From contig PLXI01000253.1 in the NCBI GenBank assembly GCA_003151375.1, forward strand, positions 9,683 to 15,788: 6,106 nt of DNA. Reading direction: 5' to 3'. This document shows, one piece after another, positions 3,913-6,106 of this stretch; within the stretch, counting starts at the first letter, position 1; each line of letters begins with the position of its first letter. This stretch comes from Hyphomicrobiales bacterium (GTDB lineage: Bacteria; Pseudomonadota; Alphaproteobacteria; Rhizobiales; Aestuariivirgaceae). The notes below the pieces were generated by a model. It was not told where the DNA came from. It saw only the letters and a list, made by a program, of their open reading frames with translations, and searched no databases. The position numbers and the translations under genes are program-made.

Positions 3913-5580
3913 ATGATGATCAATCCGAAACATAAATATCAAGCCTTCACGCCAATCAACCTGCCTGATCGCAAATGGCCGTCAGCCCAAATCACCAAAC
4001 CGCCCATTTGGTGCAGTGTGGATTTGCGCGATGGCAACCAAAGCCTCATCGAACCCATGGGCCATGAGCGCAAAATGCGCATGTGGAACGCACTGGTGAA
4101 AATGGGTTTCAAGGAAATTGAGATCGGCTTTCCATCGGCCAGCCAAACCGATTTTGATTTCTGCCGCCATTTGATTGACCATAATTGCATTCCGCCAGAC
4201 GTAACCATTCAGGTTCTGGTGCAATGCCGCGAGGATTTAATCCGCCGCACTTTTGAAGGCATAAAAGGCGCTAAGCACGCCATCATCCATTTTTATAATT
4301 CCACCAGCGAGCTTCAGCGCCGCGTGGTGTTCGGCAAAGACAAAGCTGGCATTAAAGCCATCGCCGTTGATGCCGCCAAACTCATCCGCAAGATGACGGA
4401 TGAAAGCGGCATGAAAGAAGCCATCAGGTTCCAATACTCACCTGAAAGCTTCATGGGCACTGAATTGGATTATGCCAAGGAAATCTGCGAAGCGGTGATG
4501 GATGTGATTCAACCTACGCCGCAAAAGCGCCTGATCCTCAATCTGCCCTTCACGGTGGAGGCCGCCACGCCAAATGTTCATGCTGATCAATTCGAATGGT
4601 CGATCCGCAACATCAAAAACCGTGACTGTATCATCTATTCGCTGCATGCCCATAATGATCGCGGCTGTGCCGTAGCGGCAACCGAACTCTCACTGATGGC
4701 AGGCGCTGACCGTGTTGAAGGCACGCTGTTTGGCAATGGTGAGCGCACCGGCAATGTTGATATCATCACACTGGCGATGAATATGTATAGCCAAGGCATT
4801 GACCCAGGCTTGGATATTTCCAACGTCAATGACTTGGTGCGCATGGCGGAATATTGCAACCAACTGCCAGTGCATCCGCGCCATCCTTATGCCGGTGAGC
4901 TGGTGTTCACAGCGTTTAGCGGCTCGCATCAAGATGCAATCAACAAAGGCTTCAAACATATGAAGTCCTCCAATGCACCCCTTTGGGAAGTGCCTTACCT
5001 GCCGATTGACCCAATGGATCTGGGCCGCAGTTATGAAGCCGTGGTGCGCATCAACTCGCAAAGCGGCAAGGGCGGCATAGCCTATGTGATGGAAACCGAA
5101 CACGGCATTGAGCTACCGCGCCGCTTGCAGATTGAATTCTCCAAAACCGTGCAGGCCATTGCCGATGGTGAAGGCGTGGAGCTAGAGGCCAGCCGTTTGT
5201 GGAGTGCCTTTGAGCAAGAATATCTCGAAGGCAATGGCAAATATAAATTCATCGAACACCACGCCACGAGTGACCACGGCGATCAACCGCTGACTGCAAA
5301 ATTGATGGTGGACGGCAAGCCCAAAACCATCAAAGGCCATGGCAACGGGCCAGTCGATGGTTTTGTTGACGCCATCCGCAAAGAAAGCGGTGTGCAGTTC
5401 GACGTGGCTGATTACAGAGAACACGCCATGGGCCACGGTGCCAATGCTAGCGCAGTGGCCTATATGGAACTCAGGCTGGCCGACGGCACAAGCCTGTTCG
5501 GCGTGGGCATCGATAAGAACATCGTGGTGGCCTCGCTCAAAGCAGTGGTCAGCGGCGTGAACCGGGCGCTCAAAAGGTAA
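3913..5580 (+). CDS. leuA: 2-isopropylmalate synthase (LeuA, long form)
   Basis: Catalyses the first committed step of leucine synthesis: acetyl-CoA plus 2-oxoisovalerate to 2-isopropylmalate, in the cytoplasm. The 555-aa chain has the TIM-barrel catalytic domain, with Arg39 and Asp40 in SVDLRDGNQ, the metal-binding His245 and His247 in LHAHNDRG, and GNGERTGN with Asn281; spacings match the Mycobacterium-type enzyme. A linker region follows, and a C-terminal domain from about residue 430 (with GHGNGPVDGFVDAI and GHGANASAVAYMEL) is the leucine-binding regulatory domain, so feedback inhibition is expected. Start: ATG ATG at 3913/3916, with no strong ribosome site before either. GAGGGAG at 3867-3873 is about 40 nt away, and the TTG at 3853 would lie inside the attenuator. 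The gene follows a Leu leader peptide, implying both expression control and allosteric control. The frame is intact and complete. Confidence 0.96.
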   Translation: MMINPKHKYQAFTPINLPDRKWPSAQITKPPIWCSVDLRDGNQSLIEPMGHERKMRMWNALVKMGFKEIEIGFPSASQTDFDFCRHLIDHNCIPPDVTIQVLVQCREDLIRRTFEGIKGAKHAIIHFYNSTSELQRRVVFGKDKAGIKAIAVDAAKLIRKMTDESGMKEAIRFQYSPESFMGTELDYAKEICEAVMDVIQPTPQKRLILNLPFTVEAATPNVHADQFEWSIRNIKNRDCIIYSLHAHNDRGCAVAATELSLMAGADRVEGTLFGNGERTGNVDIITLAMNMYSQGIDPGLDISNVNDLVRMAEYCNQLPVHPRHPYAGELVFTAFSGSHQDAINKGFKHMKSSNAPLWEVPYLPIDPMDLGRSYEAVVRINSQSGKGGIAYVMETEHGIELPRRLQIEFSKTVQAIADGEGVELEASRLWSAFEQEYLEGNGKYKFIEHHATSDHGDQPLTAKLMVDGKPKTIKGHGNGPVDGFVDAIRKESGVQFDVADYREHAMGHGANASAVAYMELRLADGTSLFGVGIDKNIVVASLKAVVSGVNRALKR

Positions 5581-5587
5581 CAACTTT

Positions 5588-5640
5588 CCCTTCTTCCCCT
5601 TAGACGGGGGAGGTAGCGCGCGGCGCCGCAGAGGAGGGGT
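5588..5640. repeat. Palindromic intergenic repeat, RIME-like; may also terminate leuA
   Basis: Starting 8 bp after the leuA stop, this element has a first stem CTTCCCC/GGGGGAG (5593-5599 with 5606-5612, loop TTAGAC), then the perfect 10-bp palindrome GCGGCGCCGC (5620-5629), and ends GAGGAGGGG. The order C-rich arm, G-rich arm, GC palindrome, G-rich end resembles the mosaic intergenic repeats (RIME type) common in rhizobial genomes. Only one copy is in the window, so repeat status is inferred from resemblance. No T-run follows the first stem, so termination is possible but uncertain. Confidence 0.55.
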
Positions 5641-5672
5641 AGTCACAAGCTCCCAACTGCGTAATCCGTAAC

Positions 5673-5701
5673 TTGACAGCCAACACAAATTTCGCTACAA
5701 A
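5673..5701 (+). promoter_or_regulatory. Sigma-70 promoter of the higBA operon
   Basis: A perfect -35 TTGACA (5673-5678), a 17-nt spacer and a -10 TACAAA (5696-5701, 4 of 6) lie just before the toxin gene. The -10 ends 5 nt before the ATG at 5707, so transcription should begin at or beside the start codon. The direct repeat CGTAA-tc-CGTAA (5660-5671) just upstream could be an operator half-site pair for the antitoxin. Confidence 0.7.
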
Positions 5702-5706
5702 TCCTC

Positions 5707-5997
5707 ATGCGGATCAGAAATGTTATCCACAAGGGATTGCGCCGACTGATTGAAGATGATGACCATTCGGGCATTCAGCCTGATCTGGTTGGCAAGCTTC
5801 TGCGCATGTTGGCTTTCTTGCAAGATATGACTGATGAAACCCAACTGCGCCAAGTGCCAACTTGGAAGGCGCATCAGTTAACCGGCAACCGCAAGGGAAC
5901 GTGGAGCCTGTTTGTCTCGAAGAACTGGCGGCTCACCTTTCGTATCGACAAAACCGAAATTGAAATTATCGATTTGAACTATGAAGATTATCACTAG
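5707..5997 (+). CDS. higB: HigB-type toxin (RelE superfamily), 96 aa
   Basis: Predicted mRNA-cleaving toxin that acts on the translating ribosome. The length and the block WKAHQLTGNRKGTWSL, followed by NWRLTFRI and a C-terminal EIIDLNYEDYH, are characteristic of the HigB plasmid-killer family. Conserved basic and aromatic residues (Arg62, Lys63, Trp66, Trp73, Arg74, Arg79, Tyr95, His96) line up with those of HigB proteins. The gene precedes its antitoxin, the usual HigBA order. ATG at 5707 has no ribosome binding site, and the promoter places the transcript start at this codon, so the toxin may be translated from a leaderless mRNA. The TAG stop (5995-5997) shares its AG with the AGGAG ribosome site of the next gene. 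The frame is intact, so the toxin is probably functional. Operon autorepression by the antitoxin is family knowledge. Confidence 0.92.
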   Translation: MRIRNVIHKGLRRLIEDDDHSGIQPDLVGKLLRMLAFLQDMTDETQLRQVPTWKAHQLTGNRKGTWSLFVSKNWRLTFRIDKTEIEIIDLNYEDYH

Positions 5998-6006
5998 GAG
6001 AAACGC

Positions 6007-6106
6007 ATGCCCGCAGATTTAGGCCTCCGCCTGAAAGCCCCGCCCCATGTCGGCGGCTTTGTGAAATACGAAATTTTAGAACCGCTCGGCCTCACAGTAA
6101 CCGACG
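6007..6106 (+). CDS. higA: HigA-type antitoxin, N-terminal part (runs off the right edge)
   Basis: Only 33 codons are visible. APPHVGGFVKYEILEPLGLTVTD matches the conserved opening of HigA antitoxins (PPHPGE-type motif, then EILEPLGLS/T-V-T), which continue into an XRE-type helix-turn-helix outside the window. It would bind and neutralise HigB and repress the operon. AGGAG at 5996-6000, 6 nt before the ATG, is a strong ribosome site, in contrast to the toxin gene, which has none. The gap to higB is 9 nt, so the two genes are co-transcribed. Confidence 0.9.
   Translation, partial: MPADLGLRLKAPPHVGGFVKYEILEPLGLTVTD

Noticed and set aside
4690..5688. Long minus-strand frames opposite leuA (up to 168 codons)
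   Set aside because: They are shadows of leuA codon usage: the sense frame is a full, conserved enzyme and the antisense products show no recognisable motif or ribosome site.
1..6106. CRISPR array, tRNA, rRNA, transposase or phage genes
   Set aside because: No spaced direct repeats, cloverleaf, rRNA-like sequence or transposase motif was seen on either strand.

Overview
The window looks like chromosomal DNA of an alphaproteobacterium, probably from the Hyphomicrobiales (Rhizobiales) or a close relative. This is an inference. It rests on the long-form LeuA with a leucine leader peptide, perfect FNR-type boxes (TTGAT-N4-ATCAA), a GGAAC-N16-CGTT element of the EcfG general-stress type, an Rrf2/NsrR-like gene start, and a C-rich/G-rich palindromic intergenic repeat like those common in rhizobia. 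Base composition is close to balanced and no foreign-looking block stands out.

Layout. Positions 1-512 (minus) hold the N-terminal part of a cytoplasmic GH43 beta-xylosidase that runs off the left edge. Positions 632-1608 (minus) hold two small exported proteins of 85 and 80 residues. They align without gaps, so they are probably paralogs, and each has its own intrinsic terminator. At 1893-2321 (plus) lies a four-helix membrane protein of unknown function, convergent with an exported blue-copper (cupredoxin) protein at 2374-2859 (minus). Next come a class I cytochrome c (3091-3465, minus) and, divergent from it, the first ~34 codons of an NsrR-like Rrf2 regulator that breaks off (3584-3709). 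Positions 3719-5580 (plus) form a leucine biosynthesis unit: promoter, apparently leaderless 27-residue leader peptide with seven Leu codons, competing RNA hairpins, and leuA (2-isopropylmalate synthase). A palindromic repeat (5588-5640) separates leuA from a HigB/HigA-type toxin-antitoxin operon that is cut by the right edge.

How the genes fit together. The cupredoxin and cytochrome c are both predicted periplasmic one-electron carriers. Each has a perfect FNR-type box placed where an activator would sit relative to its promoter, so they probably form a small low-oxygen or nitrogen-oxide electron-transfer regulon. The broken NsrR-like gene beside them suggests that a nitric-oxide-sensing regulator once belonged to the locus. 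The leuA block is a separate biosynthetic unit, probably controlled by translation of its leader peptide. The toxin-antitoxin pair is an independent module.

The most interesting items are the leaderless Leu leader with mutually exclusive hairpins but no U-tract, the abutting FNR box and EcfG-type promoter in front of the cupredoxin, the small-protein pair in which one member lacks both cysteines, and the toxin gene that also appears leaderless. I saw no CRISPR array, rRNA, tRNA, transposase or clearly novel multi-gene system.
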